Part shown: in pieces, positions 37,265-46,516 of the stretch
Numbering within the stretch: position 1 is the stretch's first letter
Layout of the letters: each line of letters begins with the position of its first letter
DNA from: Massilia phyllostachyos
GTDB taxonomy: Bacteria > Pseudomonadota > Gammaproteobacteria > Burkholderiales > Burkholderiaceae_D
NCBI RefSeq assembly: GCF_021044825.1
Contig: NZ_JAJNOC010000002.1
Location: forward strand, 310,001-374,000
Length of the DNA stretch: 64,000 nt
Direction: 5' to 3'
Program-made: the position numbers and the translations under genes
Notes under the pieces: generated by a model
The model's input: the letters and a program-made list of their open reading frames with translations, nothing else
Databases searched by the model: none
Told to the model about the DNA's origin: nothing

Positions 37265-38691
37265 GCGTTGCATTCCGCATCGCGCGCGATGAATGGCGCT
37301 ACCTGTTCCGCGATCGTGCCGCCGTCTTCAGCCTGCTGCTGCTGACTGTGCTGACGCTGCTGGCGTCGTTCAACGCCTGGGAACATCAGCGTCATGCCAA
37401 CGCGGAGCGCGCCCGCTATCAGACCGAGGCGAACCAGGAGTTTGCCGCCCAGCCCGACCGGCATCCGCACCGCGTGGTGCACTACGGGCACTTCCTGTTC
37501 CGCCCCCTGAATCCTCTGGCGGCTTTCGACCCGGGCATCGACGGGTTCACCGGCCACACCCTGTATCTGGAAGGGCACCGTCAGAACAGCGCCAACTTCG
37601 GCGACGTGCGCCAGCATTCGCTCCTGCTGCGCTTCGGCCAGCTGACCCCTGCTTTCGTGCTGCAGGTGCTGGCGCCGCTGCTGCTGGTCTTCTTCGGTCA
37701 CGCCGGCGTGGCCCGCGAGCGCGAGTCCGGCACGCTGCGCGTGCTGCTCGCGCAAGGGGTGCGCAGCCGCGAACTGGTGCTCGGCAAGCTGCTGGCCCTG
37801 GCCGGGTTCGCAGCACTGGCGCTCGCGCCGCCGGTCCTGGCCCTGGCCGGGTTCGCCGTCAGCAGCCAGGCGCCCTGGCAGCCGGCGCTGGTCCTGGCGG
37901 CAGGCTACGCAGCCTGGCTGCTCCTGTGGTGCCTGGTCGTGGCGCTGGTGTCGACCCTGGCGCGGCGAGGTCGCGACGCGCTGCTGGTATTGCTGACCGC
38001 CTGGGCGGTGGCGGTGATCATGGTGCCGCGCTGGGCGCCGGACATGGCCAACGCCGCGGTGGCATTGCCGAGCCGCTTCGAGGACAACATCCGGGTTCAA
38101 CGCGACTATCTCGCACTGGGCGACGCGCACAATCCGGACGATCCGAAGTTCGGCGCCTTCCGCAAGCAGCTCCTGGCCCGCTACGGCGTGACGCGCGTCG
38201 AAGATTTGCCGGTCAATTACAAGGGGGTGATCGCCATGGAAAGCGAGCGCATGTCGAGCGAACTGTTCAACCGCTACGCGGACGCCGCATTCGAACGCCA
38301 GGAACGCCAGAACGCGGTGGTCGACGCCTTCAGCTGGATCAGTCCGACACTGGCGCTGCGCCGGCTGTCGATGGCTTCCGCGGGCACCGACCTGGCGGCC
38401 TACCGCCGCTTCCTGGAACAGGGCGAGCGCTATCGCTACGACCTGGTGCAGGGGCTGAACCGGATCCAGGCCGAGTCCCTGCGCTACGAAGACGATACCA
38501 ACCCAGACAAGGAGAACCGTGTGGCGCGCACGCACTGGCAAGCTTTCCCTCCCTTCCATTACACGCCAGCCCCGCTGGCCGACTCGCTGCGACGCGCGGC
38601 CTACCCCGGCGTGGTGCTCCTGCTATGGCTGGCCGCCACCGGCGCACTATGCTGGTTCGCCGCCGGCCGGCTCGGAAGGAGCATGCGATGA
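37261..38691 (+). CDS. DUF3526-type ABC permease A1
   Basis: The 476-residue membrane protein has a first transmembrane helix at 22-40, a long extracytoplasmic segment (about 41-130), a cluster of five or six helices (135-275), a second large loop (about 280-440) and a final helix at 443-465. The first loop reads HPHRVVHYGHFLFRPLNPLAAFDPG then LYLEGHRQN. The same pattern, HxxxHFG-P-DPG-LEGHxQN, recurs in permease B1 at 46516, so these His-rich loop residues are conserved. With permease A2 and the ATPase it should form an ABC-2 exporter. Substrate unknown. Overlaps both neighbours by ATGA. Confidence 0.85.
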   Translation: MSVAFRIARDEWRYLFRDRAAVFSLLLLTVLTLLASFNAWEHQRHANAERARYQTEANQEFAAQPDRHPHRVVHYGHFLFRPLNPLAAFDPGIDGFTGHTLYLEGHRQNSANFGDVRQHSLLLRFGQLTPAFVLQVLAPLLLVFFGHAGVARERESGTLRVLLAQGVRSRELVLGKLLALAGFAALALAPPVLALAGFAVSSQAPWQPALVLAAGYAAWLLLWCLVVALVSTLARRGRDALLVLLTAWAVAVIMVPRWAPDMANAAVALPSRFEDNIRVQRDYLALGDAHNPDDPKFGAFRKQLLARYGVTRVEDLPVNYKGVIAMESERMSSELFNRYADAAFERQERQNAVVDAFSWISPTLALRRLSMASAGTDLAAYRRFLEQGERYRYDLVQGLNRIQAESLRYEDDTNPDKENRVARTHWQAFPPFHYTPAPLADSLRRAAYPGVVLLLWLAATGALCWFAAGRLGRSMR

Positions 38692-40037
38692 ACCAGCTGC
38701 GTTTCGAATTGCGCCTGATCCTGCGTTCGCGCCTGATGACGGCGGCCCTGCTGCTCCTGCTCCTGCTGTCCTCGCTGGCGGTGTGGTCCGGCCTGCACGA
38801 GGTCGAGCGCCAGCGCGAGACCATCTCCCGCATCGGGCCGCTCAACGAGCAGGACGTGGCTGCGGTCGCGCAACGCCAGGCCGGCAGCAAGGAGGGCGGG
38901 GGACCGGCCTACTACACCTTCTACGCCACCTGGGACCCGCCTTCCGACGCCGCCTTCCTGGCGCTCGGCCTGCGCGACGTCGCCCCGTATGTGCTGCGCG
39001 TCCGGGCCCTCGGCCTGCAGGCCCAGCTCTACGAAGGCGAGACCATCAATCCGGAGCTGGCGCTGGCCGGCCGCTTCGACCTGGCATTCGTGCTGATCTA
39101 CCTGATGCCCTTGTTCGTCATCGCGCTGCTGCACGATCTGGTCTCGGGCGAGCGCCAGGCCGGCCGCCTGCGCATGCTGCAGGCGATCCCGCACGGCGGC
39201 GCGCTCTGGCGCAGGCGCGTCGCGCTGCGCTGCGCACTCGTGTTCGCATGCCTCGCACTGCCGGTTTGCGCGGGAGCGGCAGTGGCCGGCATGGGTGGCG
39301 CCGACCTGCTTCTGGTGCTGCTGGTGGCCGCCGCCTATCTGGCCTTCTGGGCCGGCGTGGCGCTGCTGGTCGCTGCGCGCGGCCGCCGTTCGGTCGCCAA
39401 TGCGACCGCGCTGATGGGTATCTGGGCAGTGCTGACCCTGGTGCTGCCGTCTCTGGCGAACGTGGCCCTGATGCGCGCCTTCCCGGTCCACCAGGGCGTG
39501 GACCTGATGCTGGCGCAGCGCGAAGCCGTGCACGGCGCCTGGGAGGTGCCGCGCGAGGAAACCATGCGCAAGTTCTTCGCCGGGCATCCTGAATGGAGCG
39601 ATACGGCGCCGCTGCCGTCGACCTTCCACTGGAAATGGTACTTCGCTTTCCACCAGCTGGGCGACGAGAAGGTGGCGCCGCAGGTGCTCGCCTACCGCGA
39701 GGGTCTGCAGGAACGGCAGAAATGGACCGAGCGTCTCGGCTGGCTGCTCCCCGGCGTCGGCACCCAGGCCATCCTGCACCGCATGGCCGGCACCGACCTG
39801 CCGGCGCAGCTGGCCTACCAGGACCGCATCACCGGTTTCCACCGCCGGATCCGCGAGTTCTATTACGGCTACCTGTTCCGCGACCGGCCTTTCGGCAAGG
39901 ATGACTTCGCAAAACGGCCGATGTACGAGGCGCAGCCCACGCAGGGCCCGGCCCAGGCGGGCGTGCTGGCCGCGCTGTGCTTGCTGGGCGCGCTGGCGCT
40001 GGCGTCAGGGCTCGGCCGGCTGCGGCGCTTGTCGTAG
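38688..40037 (+). CDS. DUF3526-type ABC permease A2
   Basis: The product is 449 residues from ATG 38688, overlapping the A1 stop. It has a transmembrane helix at 16-34, an extracytoplasmic segment (35-125), a helix pair starting at LALAGRFDLAFVLIYLMPLFVIALLHD, four more helices, a long loop with GHPEWSDTAPLP, and a last helix near 425-443. ALAGRFDLAFVL(I/V)xLxPL is shared with permease B2 at 47949. It forms the second half of the transporter. The 3' flank (40038-40273) has no further gene. Confidence 0.85.
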   Translation: MNQLRFELRLILRSRLMTAALLLLLLLSSLAVWSGLHEVERQRETISRIGPLNEQDVAAVAQRQAGSKEGGGPAYYTFYATWDPPSDAAFLALGLRDVAPYVLRVRALGLQAQLYEGETINPELALAGRFDLAFVLIYLMPLFVIALLHDLVSGERQAGRLRMLQAIPHGGALWRRRVALRCALVFACLALPVCAGAAVAGMGGADLLLVLLVAAAYLAFWAGVALLVAARGRRSVANATALMGIWAVLTLVLPSLANVALMRAFPVHQGVDLMLAQREAVHGAWEVPREETMRKFFAGHPEWSDTAPLPSTFHWKWYFAFHQLGDEKVAPQVLAYREGLQERQKWTERLGWLLPGVGTQAILHRMAGTDLPAQLAYQDRITGFHRRIREFYYGYLFRDRPFGKDDFAKRPMYEAQPTQGPAQAGVLAALCLLGALALASGLGRLRRLS

Positions 40038-40273
40038 CACGAGAACGGGCCTGGCGGTCCTGTCGGGCCGGACCGTTCGTACTGGAGTCGCACGCACTGG
40101 CCCTGCATGGCGTGTGCAGGGGGGGGCGTCGCCTGGCAAACTGGTGGCCGCCCTTCAGCGCATTCCCTGCAGTATCACCGGACGGCCGGCGCCGGCGCGG
40201 AAATGCCGCACGTCGAAAAAACCGGTGCGTTCCATGGATGAGATGTCGGTTGCCAGTGGCATCTCGTTTTTTT
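40038..40273. other. Intergenic stretch between permease A2 and site 3
   Basis: About 236 bases without a supportable ORF. No intrinsic terminator with a T-tract is seen except the TTTTTTTT run just before site 3 (40267-40274). Confidence 0.4.
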
Positions 40274-40293
40274 TATAATGAAAAGTCATTATC
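40274..40293. promoter_or_regulatory. Fur-like palindrome, site 3 (before M14 carboxypeptidase)
   Basis: TATAATG-AAAAGT-CATTATC: one arm base differs (T for G) from the pattern of the other sites; the 6-base spacer is kept. It ends 42 bases before the carboxypeptidase ATG. Confidence 0.65.
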
Positions 40294-40335
40294 GTTAAGT
40301 CATCATCATCGCTGCGGCTTGGCTGCAGGACATCG

Positions 40336-42120
40336 ATGCCACTCACTCTCAGTCAAGGATTTGTTTTGTTCAAGGTAATTGCAGGTCTCGCCGTCGTGTC
40401 GATGTCGTCATTGTGGACAGGGGAAGCGGGCGCCGCCGCGGCGCCGGAAGTGCTGTTTCCGGCGCCGGCCTGGCATGGCGCCAGCGAAAAGCACATCGCG
40501 CCGCCTGGCGAGCGCTGGATCACGCCGGCCGAAAAATCCGGTTTCGTCAATTCACCGTCCTATACCGAGACCGTCGCTTTCCTGGCGTCGATCGCCGCGG
40601 CGTCCGACCTGGTCACGCTGCATACCTTCGGCAAGAGCTACCAGGGGCGGGACCTGGTCTACGCGCTGGCGCGCAAGCCTGGTCCGCCGCGGCCCGTGGT
40701 GCTGGTGCAGGCCGGCATCCATGCCGGCGAAATCGACGGCAAGGACGCCGGGCTGATGCTCCTGCGCGACATCGCCTTGCGCGGCCGGGCCGACCTGCTC
40801 GATCGCGTCGACCTGGTGTTCGTTCCGATCCTGAACGTCGACGGTCACGAACATGCGGACCTGCTGGGACGTCCCGGCCAGCGCGGCCCCGGGCGCAAGG
40901 GGGCGCGCAGCAACGCCCAGGGCCTGGACCTGAACCGGGATTATGCGCGCCTGCAGTCGCCCGAAATCGCCGCCGTGGTGCAGCTGCTGCGGCGCTTCGA
41001 CCCCGCCCTGTACATCGACGTCCATGTCAGCGACGGGCCGGATTACCAGTACGACGTGACCTATACCTTCGCGGGGTGGGGCACGTTCGCGCGCTCGCCC
41101 GCGACGGCCGGCTGGCTGATGGGCGAATACAGCGCCGACGTGAATCGCGCCCTGGCGGCGGCGGGGCACCTGCCCGACGTTTATCCGAGCTGGATCAATG
41201 AAAGCGCCCCATGGCAGGGGCTGCGCACCAGTGCCGAAGGGCCGCGCTACTCGACCGGCTACGGCGACTTCACCGGCGTCCCGACGGTGCTGGTGGAAAA
41301 CCACAGGATGAAGCCCTACCGCCAGCGCGTGCTCGGCACCTATGTGCTGCTGGCGCAGTCGCTGGACACCGTCGGGCGTGCGCACGAGCGGATCGCGCAG
41401 GCGAAGTCGGCGGACCGGTCGGCGCGTCCGGCCACGCTGATGGTGAAGTGGGAGCGCGACAGCAATCCTTCGGCCACGAAGATGTTCAAGGGGTATCGCT
41501 ACGAATCCTACCGCTCGCCCGCGTCGGGAACCCGTGAGCTGCGCTGGACCGGCGAGGCGCAGGACATGGCCTTGCCGGTATTCGGCGTCACGTCCACGCG
41601 CGAAGTCGCCATCCCCCGCGCCTGGTGGATCGCGCCGCAGCACCGCGACCTGATCGCCGCGCTGCGCGCCCATGGCATCCGGATGGACGTGCTGGACGAT
41701 GCGCGCACGATGCAGCTCGAGGTGGTGCGGGCCGCCTCGGGCAAGGCCGGCGAGAAGCTCGAACGCACGCGGCGAAGCGTGGCGCTCCCTGCCGGAAGCG
41801 TACGCATTCCCGCCGACCAGCCCTTCCACCTGCTGGCGGCCGCGCTGCTCGATCCCGAAAGCGACGACTCGTTCCACGCGCACGGCCTGTTCGCCCAGGC
41901 ATTGCCTGCGGAAACCGGGCTGCCGCGCCATCTGCTGGCGCCGCTCGCGGACAAGCTGCTGGCGCACGACGCGGACTTGAGAACAGCGTTCGAGCAGGCC
42001 ATCGCCGCGGATCCCGCACTTGCCGCCGATCCGCAGGCGCGCCTGCGCTGGATCTTCGCGCGCTCGCCCTTCGACGAGCGCGCCCGCTGGACCTATCCCG
42101 TGTACGCCGAGCGCGACTGA
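40336..42120 (+). CDS. Secreted M14-family zinc carboxypeptidase
   Basis: The 594-residue protein has a signal peptide ending near GEAGAAAA, then an M14 domain. Zinc ligands are HAGE (His129, Glu132) and the His of IDVHVS (His230); the catalytic Glu is in LVENHRM (Glu321). Other features are LNVDGHEH and LDLNRDYARLQSPE. A C-terminal domain of about 240 residues follows. Start choice: ATG 40336 has AGGA 5 bases before; TTG 40366 after AAGGA would also give a good signal peptide. The enzyme should trim C-terminal residues from peptides in the periplasm. It lies behind palindrome site 3 and 39 bases before a siderophore-type receptor, which suggests the imported ligand is peptidic (inference). 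Confidence 0.88.
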   Translation: MPLTLSQGFVLFKVIAGLAVVSMSSLWTGEAGAAAAPEVLFPAPAWHGASEKHIAPPGERWITPAEKSGFVNSPSYTETVAFLASIAAASDLVTLHTFGKSYQGRDLVYALARKPGPPRPVVLVQAGIHAGEIDGKDAGLMLLRDIALRGRADLLDRVDLVFVPILNVDGHEHADLLGRPGQRGPGRKGARSNAQGLDLNRDYARLQSPEIAAVVQLLRRFDPALYIDVHVSDGPDYQYDVTYTFAGWGTFARSPATAGWLMGEYSADVNRALAAAGHLPDVYPSWINESAPWQGLRTSAEGPRYSTGYGDFTGVPTVLVENHRMKPYRQRVLGTYVLLAQSLDTVGRAHERIAQAKSADRSARPATLMVKWERDSNPSATKMFKGYRYESYRSPASGTRELRWTGEAQDMALPVFGVTSTREVAIPRAWWIAPQHRDLIAALRAHGIRMDVLDDARTMQLEVVRAASGKAGEKLERTRRSVALPAGSVRIPADQPFHLLAAALLDPESDDSFHAHGLFAQALPAETGLPRHLLAPLADKLLAHDADLRTAFEQAIAADPALAADPQARLRWIFARSPFDERARWTYPVYAERD

Positions 42121-42159
42121 AAGCACGCCTCGATTATTCATCCTGCAACGACATCGACC

Positions 42160-44268
42160 ATGACCAAACCGGCACCCACTCCAATCGCGCTCGCCGCGAT
42201 GCTCACCATCCTGTCCTGCGCCGCCGAGAGCCGCGCCCAGGACGCCACATCCGACAGCGCGACCGTGCGCGTGGAAGGGCAGCGCCAGAACTACCGCAGC
42301 CTGTCCGTCACCGGCGCGACCAAGACCGACGCGCTGTTGATCGACCTGCCGCAGAGCGTGCGCGTGCTGACCGCCGACCTGCTGTCGGATGCGGGCGTGC
42401 GCACCCTCTCCGGCGCGCTCGACCTGACCAGCGGCATCTCGCGCCAGAGCAACCTGGGCGGCCTGTGGGACAGCTACGCCATGCGCGGATTCACCGGCGA
42501 CCCGAACTTCGGCTCCGACTACATGGTCAACGGCTTCAACTCGAGCCGCGGCTACAACGGCGTGCGCGGCAGCGCCAACACCGACAGCATCGAGGTGCTC
42601 AAGGGGCCGGCGTCGGCGCTGTACGGACGCGGCGAGCCGGGCGGCACCGTGAACATCGTCACCAAGAAGCCGCGCTTCACGCCGGGCTACGAGGCCGACC
42701 TCTCGGCCGGCAGCTTCGACACCTACCGCGCCGCCGTCGATCTTACCGGTCCGCTGAGCGACAACGTGGCCTACCGCCTCAATGCCGCCCACGAGAAGGG
42801 CGACAGCTTCCGCGACGTGATCACCGTCGAGCGCACGCTGCTGGCGCCGTCGTTCATCTGGCTGATCGGCGACGCCACCACGCTGTCCTACGAGATCGAA
42901 GCCTCGGAGCAGAAGACGCCGTTCGACCGCGGCATCCCGGCCATCGACGGGGTGCTGGGACGGGTGCCGGTGTCGCGCTTCCTGGGCGAGCCGGGCGACG
43001 GCGAGATCACCGTCAAGTCGGTCGGCCAGCAGCTGTTCCTGCGCCACGAGTTCGACGCCGGCTGGTCGCTGCAGGCCGGGCTGTCCTACCGCGACAGTTC
43101 GCTGAGCGGCTTCTCCAGCGAAGTCAACAACATCCTCGCCGACGGCCGCACCGCGCGCCGCCAGCACCGCTACCGCGACTGGGCCGCCACCGACGCCTCG
43201 GGCCGGGTCGAGATCGTCGGCAAGCTGCGCACGGGTACGCTGGCCCACCACGTGCTGGCCGGCGCGGACTTCTATCGCTTCAACGACGCCCGCATCCTGC
43301 TGCGCCGCAATCCTTCGGCAGGCAACGGCTACCTGATCGACGTCTTCAACCCGGTCTACGGCGGCACTGCCGATCCGCTGGCGCTGTCGACGTCGACCAG
43401 GGAAAGGCAGCGCGCGCGCGGCCTCTACGTCCAGGACCAGATCGACCTGTCGGCGCGCTGGAAGGCGCTGGTCGGCCTGCGCCACGACAGCTATGAGCAG
43501 ACGGTCGAGAACCGGCGCACCGCGCTGTCGAACAGCCAGTCGCTGTCCGAGACCAGCCCGCGCATCGGCATCGTGTACCAGCCCATGCCGAACCTGGCCC
43601 TGTATGCGAATGCCGCGCGCGGCTTCCGGCCGAACAGCGGCATCAGCCTGGAAAACACCGCGTTTCCGGCCGAGCGCAGCCGTTCCTACGAAGTGGGTGT
43701 GAAGGTCGACAGCGCGGGAGGAAGGCTGAGCAGCACGGTGGCGTTGTACAAGATCGACAAGACCAACGTCCTGACCACCAACCCCGTCAACACCGATTAC
43801 TCGATCTCGGCGGGCGAGGTGGGCAGCAAGGGGCTGGAGGTCGACGTGTCGGGCGAGATCGTCGCGAACCTGCGCCTGTCGGCGGCGTACGCCTATACCG
43901 ACGCCACCGTGACCAAGGGCGACAACACGATCGTCACCGGCAGCCGCTTCCCCAACGTCCCGCGCCAGAGCGCGAATGTCATCCTGACCCGCCGCTTCGC
44001 CCTCGGCGGGGGCATGGCCACCCTGGGCGGCGGCCTGAACCATGTCGGCGAGCGCCTCGGCAACGTCGCCGCGTCCAGCAAGTTCACGCTGCCGTCCTAT
44101 ACGACCGCCAGGCTGATCGCTTCGTATGCGCCGAATGCGAAGGTGCGCATTTCGCTGAACATCGACAACCTGTTCGACAAGACCTACTACGCCAGCTCGT
44201 ACAGCGAGGTCTGGGTCAATCCGGGAACGGAGCGCGTGGCGACGCTCGGTCTGCACTACAAGTTCTGA
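42160..44268 (+). CDS. TonB-dependent siderophore-type receptor
   Basis: The 702-residue receptor has a signal peptide (to about AESRAQ), a TonB-box region (ATVRVEGQR), a plug with DLPQSVRVLTADLL, LSGALDLTSGIS, YAMRGFTG and IEVLKGPASALYGRGEPGGTVNIVTKKP, and a barrel closing in LFDKTYYASSYSEVWVNPGTERVATLGLHYKF. The plug motifs are those of ferric-siderophore receptors (FpvA/FhuE-like). It follows the M14 carboxypeptidase by 39 bases and so falls under site 3. The ligand cannot be read from sequence. No siderophore synthesis genes are in the window, so a foreign ligand is likely. Confidence 0.92.
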   Translation: MTKPAPTPIALAAMLTILSCAAESRAQDATSDSATVRVEGQRQNYRSLSVTGATKTDALLIDLPQSVRVLTADLLSDAGVRTLSGALDLTSGISRQSNLGGLWDSYAMRGFTGDPNFGSDYMVNGFNSSRGYNGVRGSANTDSIEVLKGPASALYGRGEPGGTVNIVTKKPRFTPGYEADLSAGSFDTYRAAVDLTGPLSDNVAYRLNAAHEKGDSFRDVITVERTLLAPSFIWLIGDATTLSYEIEASEQKTPFDRGIPAIDGVLGRVPVSRFLGEPGDGEITVKSVGQQLFLRHEFDAGWSLQAGLSYRDSSLSGFSSEVNNILADGRTARRQHRYRDWAATDASGRVEIVGKLRTGTLAHHVLAGADFYRFNDARILLRRNPSAGNGYLIDVFNPVYGGTADPLALSTSTRERQRARGLYVQDQIDLSARWKALVGLRHDSYEQTVENRRTALSNSQSLSETSPRIGIVYQPMPNLALYANAARGFRPNSGISLENTAFPAERSRSYEVGVKVDSAGGRLSSTVALYKIDKTNVLTTNPVNTDYSISAGEVGSKGLEVDVSGEIVANLRLSAAYAYTDATVTKGDNTIVTGSRFPNVPRQSANVILTRRFALGGGMATLGGGLNHVGERLGNVAASSKFTLPSYTTARLIASYAPNAKVRISLNIDNLFDKTYYASSYSEVWVNPGTERVATLGLHYKF

Positions 44269-44341
44269 CCCTGGAAGGCATTGCCGGCAGCGCCTGCTGG
44301 CGGTGATGTCTTCCACCAGACGACATCCGCCGATTTTTCTT

Positions 44342-44361
44342 GATAATGATTTCTCATTACT
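44342..44361. promoter_or_regulatory. Fur-like palindrome, site 4 (before second siderophore-type receptor)
   Basis: GATAATG-ATTTCT-CATTACT: the right arm departs from CATTATC in its last two bases, but GATAATG recurs 4 bases downstream (44363-44369), which could form an overlapping site. It lies 38 bases before the receptor ATG. Confidence 0.65.
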
Positions 44362-44398
44362 AGATAATGCGCGGAAATTATTTTTTCGAAAGAAAACA

Positions 44399-46516
44399 AT
44401 GAATCCACGCTTCACCCTCCGTCCTGTCCCGCGCGGCAGCCGCGCACTGCGCCATTCGGCCCTGGCCTTGCTGGTGGCCGGCGCGCCGCCTGCCGCCTGG
44501 GCGCAGGAGTCGCTGCCCCAGGTGGTGGTCAGCGCCAGCGCGCAGGAGCCGTATGCGCCGGACAGCGCCACGGTGGGCGGCAAGGCGCCGCTGCGCCTGA
44601 TCGACATCCCGCAGTCGGTGACGGTGTTCACCGAGCAGCGCATCCGCGACCAGAACCTGTTCACCCTGGGCGACCTGATGCAGCAGGCGCCGGGCGTGAG
44701 CGTGCTGCCCTACGACGGCGCGAATCCCGACTTTCGAGCGCGCGGCTACAGCCTCGAGCAGTCCTACGACGGCATCCCCGCGGCCAGCCCGGGCAGCGGC
44801 ACCCAGGAATTCGAGCTCGCCATCTACGAACGGATCGAACTGCTGCGCGGTCCCGCCGGCATCACCCAGGGCGCCGGACAACCGGGCGGCGTGATCAACT
44901 TCGTGCGCAAGCGCGGCTTGCGCGAGTCGCGCCTGTCGGCCGCCGTGAGCGCCGGCTCCTACGACAACCGCCGCGTCGAGATCGACGCCGGCGGGCCGCT
45001 GAACGCGGACGGCACCGTGCGCGGGCGCGCGGTCGCCACCCATCAGGACCGCGACTACTTCCACGACGTCACCAACGACCGCAAGTGGCTCGGCTACCTG
45101 GCGCTGGACGCCGACATCGCCGCCTCGACCGTGCTGTCGCTGGCCTTCGCGCGCCAGGTCGACGACCTGCATTCCGGGTCGATGGGGCTGCCGGCCTACC
45201 TGGACGGGCGCTTCCTCGAGGTCGATCGCTCGACCCACGTGTTCCCGTCCTGGAACCGCCTGTTCTGGGCCACCAACGAGAGCAGCGCGGAAGTCGCGCA
45301 GCGGCTCGGCGAAGGCTGGGAAGTGCGCGCGCGCGCGGTGCACCGCACCGTCGACAAGTTCTACAAGGACGGCTACCCCAGCACCGGGGTGAACCGCGCC
45401 ACCATGACAGCGACTTATGCGCGGCGCGCGGCGGCGCTGGACTTCCAGCGCACCGGCGCCGACCTGTACGCGGCCGGCCCGTTCAGCCTGCTCGGCCGCA
45501 CCCATCACCTGGTGCTCGGCTACAACTGGGAACGGCGCCTCGCCAGCAACCGCAACGTCACCTATGCCGCGGTGCCGAACGTGAACATCTTGCGGCCCGA
45601 CAGCGTTCCGGAGCCCGCCGGCGACTACGCGCGCGGCAACGACAGCCTGGTCACACAGGGCGGCCTGTACTCGCAGGCGCGGCTGTCGCTGGCCGAACCC
45701 CTCACACTGGCGCTGGGCGCGCGCGTGACGCGCTACCGCAGCGAGAGCCGCGCGATCGCGCCGTCTCCGCTGACGCCGTTCGTGACCGGCGCCAGGGAAC
45801 GCGGCGAGGTCACGCCCTCGGCGGCGCTGCTGTGGCGCCTGGCGCCCAGCCTGAACACCTACGTCAGCTATGCCGACATCTTCTTCCCGCAGGCGCTGTT
45901 CGACGCCTCGGGACGGGTGCTCGATCCGCGCGTGGGCAAGCAGGTGGAGCTGGGCGCCAAGGGCGTTTTCCTGGATGGCCGCCTGAACGCCTCCGCCGCC
46001 GTGTTCCGCAGCCAGGACCGCAACCGCGCCCTGTACACCGGCGTGGGCGACATCTACACCGCGGCCGGCACGGTCGAGGTGCGCGGCGCGGAGTTCGAGG
46101 TCGGCGGTCGTCCGCTGCCCGAGCTGAACCTGTCCGCCGGCTATACCTGGCTGAGCACCGAGTACGGCGTGCACCCGACCCTGGAGGGCAGCCAGTGGTC
46201 GACATTCGAACCGAAGCACAGCCTCAAGCTGTATGCGCGCTGGCAGCCGGCCTGGATGCGCGGCGTATTCCTGGGCGGCGGCGTCACCGCCAACAGCAGG
46301 CTGCTGGGCAGCGGCGTGGCGGGCGTGCGCGAGCAGGGCGGCTACGCGGTCGCGAACGCCCAGGCCGGCTACACCTTCGCCAACGGCGTTACCCTGAGCC
46401 TGGCGGTGAACAACCTGTTCGACCGGACCTACTGGGCGCGCGTGGGCGGGCTGAACACCTACAACATCTACGGCGATCCGCGCAGCGTGCTGCTGAGCGC
46501 GCGCTGGAGCCGCTGA
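44399..46516 (+). CDS. TonB-dependent siderophore-type receptor of DUF3526 module B
   Basis: The product is 705 residues from ATG 44399; a longer in-frame reading to 44303 would run through palindrome site 4 and is rejected. It has a signal peptide (to AWAQ), plug motifs DIPQSVTVFTEQRI, LMQQAPGVSVLPYDG, IELLRGPAGITQGAGQPGGVINFVRK, and a barrel ending YGDPRSVLLSARWSR. The usual TonB C-terminal Phe is replaced by Trp-Ser-Arg. The stop overlaps the start of permease B1 (TGATG), so receptor and ABC genes are translated together, a rare arrangement for a receptor and an exporter. Confidence 0.92.
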   Translation: MNPRFTLRPVPRGSRALRHSALALLVAGAPPAAWAQESLPQVVVSASAQEPYAPDSATVGGKAPLRLIDIPQSVTVFTEQRIRDQNLFTLGDLMQQAPGVSVLPYDGANPDFRARGYSLEQSYDGIPAASPGSGTQEFELAIYERIELLRGPAGITQGAGQPGGVINFVRKRGLRESRLSAAVSAGSYDNRRVEIDAGGPLNADGTVRGRAVATHQDRDYFHDVTNDRKWLGYLALDADIAASTVLSLAFARQVDDLHSGSMGLPAYLDGRFLEVDRSTHVFPSWNRLFWATNESSAEVAQRLGEGWEVRARAVHRTVDKFYKDGYPSTGVNRATMTATYARRAAALDFQRTGADLYAAGPFSLLGRTHHLVLGYNWERRLASNRNVTYAAVPNVNILRPDSVPEPAGDYARGNDSLVTQGGLYSQARLSLAEPLTLALGARVTRYRSESRAIAPSPLTPFVTGARERGEVTPSAALLWRLAPSLNTYVSYADIFFPQALFDASGRVLDPRVGKQVELGAKGVFLDGRLNASAAVFRSQDRNRALYTGVGDIYTAAGTVEVRGAEFEVGGRPLPELNLSAGYTWLSTEYGVHPTLEGSQWSTFEPKHSLKLYARWQPAWMRGVFLGGGVTANSRLLGSGVAGVREQGGYAVANAQAGYTFANGVTLSLAVNNLFDRTYWARVGGLNTYNIYGDPRSVLLSARWSR

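Noticed and set aside
33355..44361. Zur boxes as the identity of the four palindromes
   Set aside because: Known Zur sites are built on TGTTAT/ATAACA-type arms; the arms here are GATAATG/CATTATC, so Fur-like is the safer label even though one receptor looks zinc-specific.
44303..44398. 32-residue N-terminal extension of the second siderophore receptor
   Set aside because: It reads through the Fur-like palindrome and puts a charged segment before the clear signal peptide beginning at 44399.
40552..44664. 1370-residue open frame on the minus strand
   Set aside because: It runs opposite to the M14 peptidase and siderophore receptor genes, has no ribosome site or family motif, and its Arg/Gln/His/Val-rich make-up is typical of antisense frames in GC-rich genes.
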